NCBI GenBank assembly: GCA_012518155.1
Contig: JAAYTC010000356.1
Span: 1-6,464, forward strand
DNA: 6,464 nt
From: Bacteroidales bacterium
GTDB lineage: Bacteria; Bacteroidota; Bacteroidia; Bacteroidales; Dysgonomonadaceae
Direction: 5' to 3'
A program made the translations under genes and the position numbers. How positions within the stretch are numbered: the first letter of the stretch is position 1; the number at the start of each line of letters is the position of its first letter. The notes below the pieces were generated by a model that did not search any database, was not told the DNA's origin, and worked only from the letters and a program-made list of their open reading frames with translations. Shown piece by piece: positions 6,258-6,464 of this stretch.

Positions 6258-6310
6258 TCGCACCTCTTATCTCTTTGTGTAGAAAAACGTTCCAATATTT
6301 TAATAACCCG

Positions 6311-6318
6311 CAAAGCTA
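6311..6318 (-). promoter_or_regulatory. Candidate Bacteroidota -7 element TAGCTTTG
   Basis: A perfect match to the TAnnTTTG -7 consensus known from Bacteroides. I see no TTTG-type -33 box at the usual spacing; the nearest TTTG (6348-6351) is about 29 bases upstream, too far. If used, transcription would start near 6305 and leave a leader of roughly 265 bases before the DUF3575 ATG. Confidence 0.35.
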
Positions 6319-6388
6319 TAGCCTATTTTATAACAGGTGTATGTCTTCAAACTAATGTTTACCAATATGGCTTAAGTGTTTTATTTTA

Positions 6389-6396
6389 CAAACATA
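6389..6396 (-). promoter_or_regulatory. Second candidate -7 element TATGTTTG
   Basis: A second perfect TAnnTTTG match on the operon strand, 78 bases upstream of the first. No -33 box is evident; the upstream bases are an A-rich run with CAACAAC. If used, the leader would be about 345 bases. One of the two could be a chance match in A+T-rich DNA. Confidence 0.3.
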
Positions 6397-6427
6397 GTAA
6401 AATTGTTTCATAGTTGTTGTTTTTTAA

Positions 6428-6450
6428 GTCCTCTTTTTTTGTGGGAGGAC
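6428..6450. terminator. Hairpin GTCCTC...GAGGAC near the right edge
   Basis: A perfect 6-bp stem pairs 6428-6433 with 6445-6450 around an 11-base loop rich in T on the plus strand. Neither strand has a long U tract directly after the stem (minus strand TTAAAAAAA, plus strand GTTTAAAAAC). It may be the terminator of a gene ending beyond the window, or a regulatory hairpin ahead of the operon promoter. Confidence 0.3.
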
Positions 6451-6464
6451 GTTTAAAAACAAAA

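Larger units (their letters stand above)
6194..6272. repeat. Imperfect direct repeat flanking an AT-rich block
   Basis: On the minus strand AGATAAGAGGTG plus CGATTTGG (6272-6253) recurs as AGATAGAGGTG plus AGGGTTGG (6212-6194), with one single-base indel and three mismatches by eye. The two copies start 60 bases apart and enclose the 9-bp repeats and the AT-rich inverted repeat. Confidence 0.5.
6039..6464. other. Non-coding leader region upstream of the fimbrial operon
   Basis: These 426 bases contain no convincing gene on either strand; the frame open from 6197 into DUF3575 lacks a sensible start context. The stretch is strongly A+T-rich, unlike the GC-rich genes that follow, and carries candidate promoters, three sets of direct repeats and two inverted repeats listed separately. 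It probably holds the operon promoter and a long 5' untranslated leader. Confidence 0.7.

Noticed and set aside
6039..6464. An invertible (phase-variable) promoter, as known for some Bacteroides surface loci
   Set aside because: I found no pair of long inverted repeats flanking a promoter-sized segment, and no recombinase gene is in the window. The partner repeat could lie beyond base 6464.
1..6464. CRISPR arrays, tRNA or rRNA genes, insertion sequences
   Set aside because: No regular repeat-spacer pattern, cloverleaf-like sequence, rRNA motif or transposase-like frame was seen on either strand.

Overview
The window looks like a Bacteroidota (Bacteroidales) chromosome segment, probably from the Bacteroides/Parabacteroides/Dysgonomonas group. 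The evidence is a type V (Mfa1/FimA-like) fimbrial gene set, three lipoproteins typical of the phylum, very A-rich translation starts without Shine-Dalgarno boxes, and TAnnTTTG-type -7 promoter elements. The genus cannot be fixed from sequence alone.

All five genes are on the minus strand and run from high to low coordinates: (1) a DUF3575 outer-membrane beta-barrel-like protein, 6038-5457; (2) a DUF3868 protein with an OmpA-like domain and C-terminal TPRs, 5446-3986; (3) an Mfa1-family major fimbrillin lipoprotein, 3926-2250; (4) a FimB/Mfa2-family anchor lipoprotein, 2136-1180; (5) a third fimbrillin-like lipoprotein, 1149 to the window edge, open for all 383 visible codons. Gaps are 10, 59, 113 and 30 bases, so one operon is likely, and it continues past base 1. 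The 113-base gap after mfa1 holds a strong hairpin that may lower expression of the genes behind the major subunit.

Bases 6039-6464 hold no convincing gene. This leader has two perfect TAnnTTTG matches, a 13-bp perfect direct repeat next to the first start codon, a 9-bp direct repeat with 10-bp spacing, a longer imperfect direct repeat, an AT-rich inverted repeat, and a hairpin at the far right.

Working model, partly inferred: fimbrillins are exported by Sec, lipidated, moved to the outer membrane and cut after an Arg near the N-terminus, which frees a groove for donor-strand polymerisation. The Mfa2 protein stays uncut as the anchor. The DUF3575 barrel and the DUF3868 OmpA/TPR protein are probably envelope partners of the fimbria. 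Type V pili have no established usher, so this pair is the least understood and most interesting part of the window.
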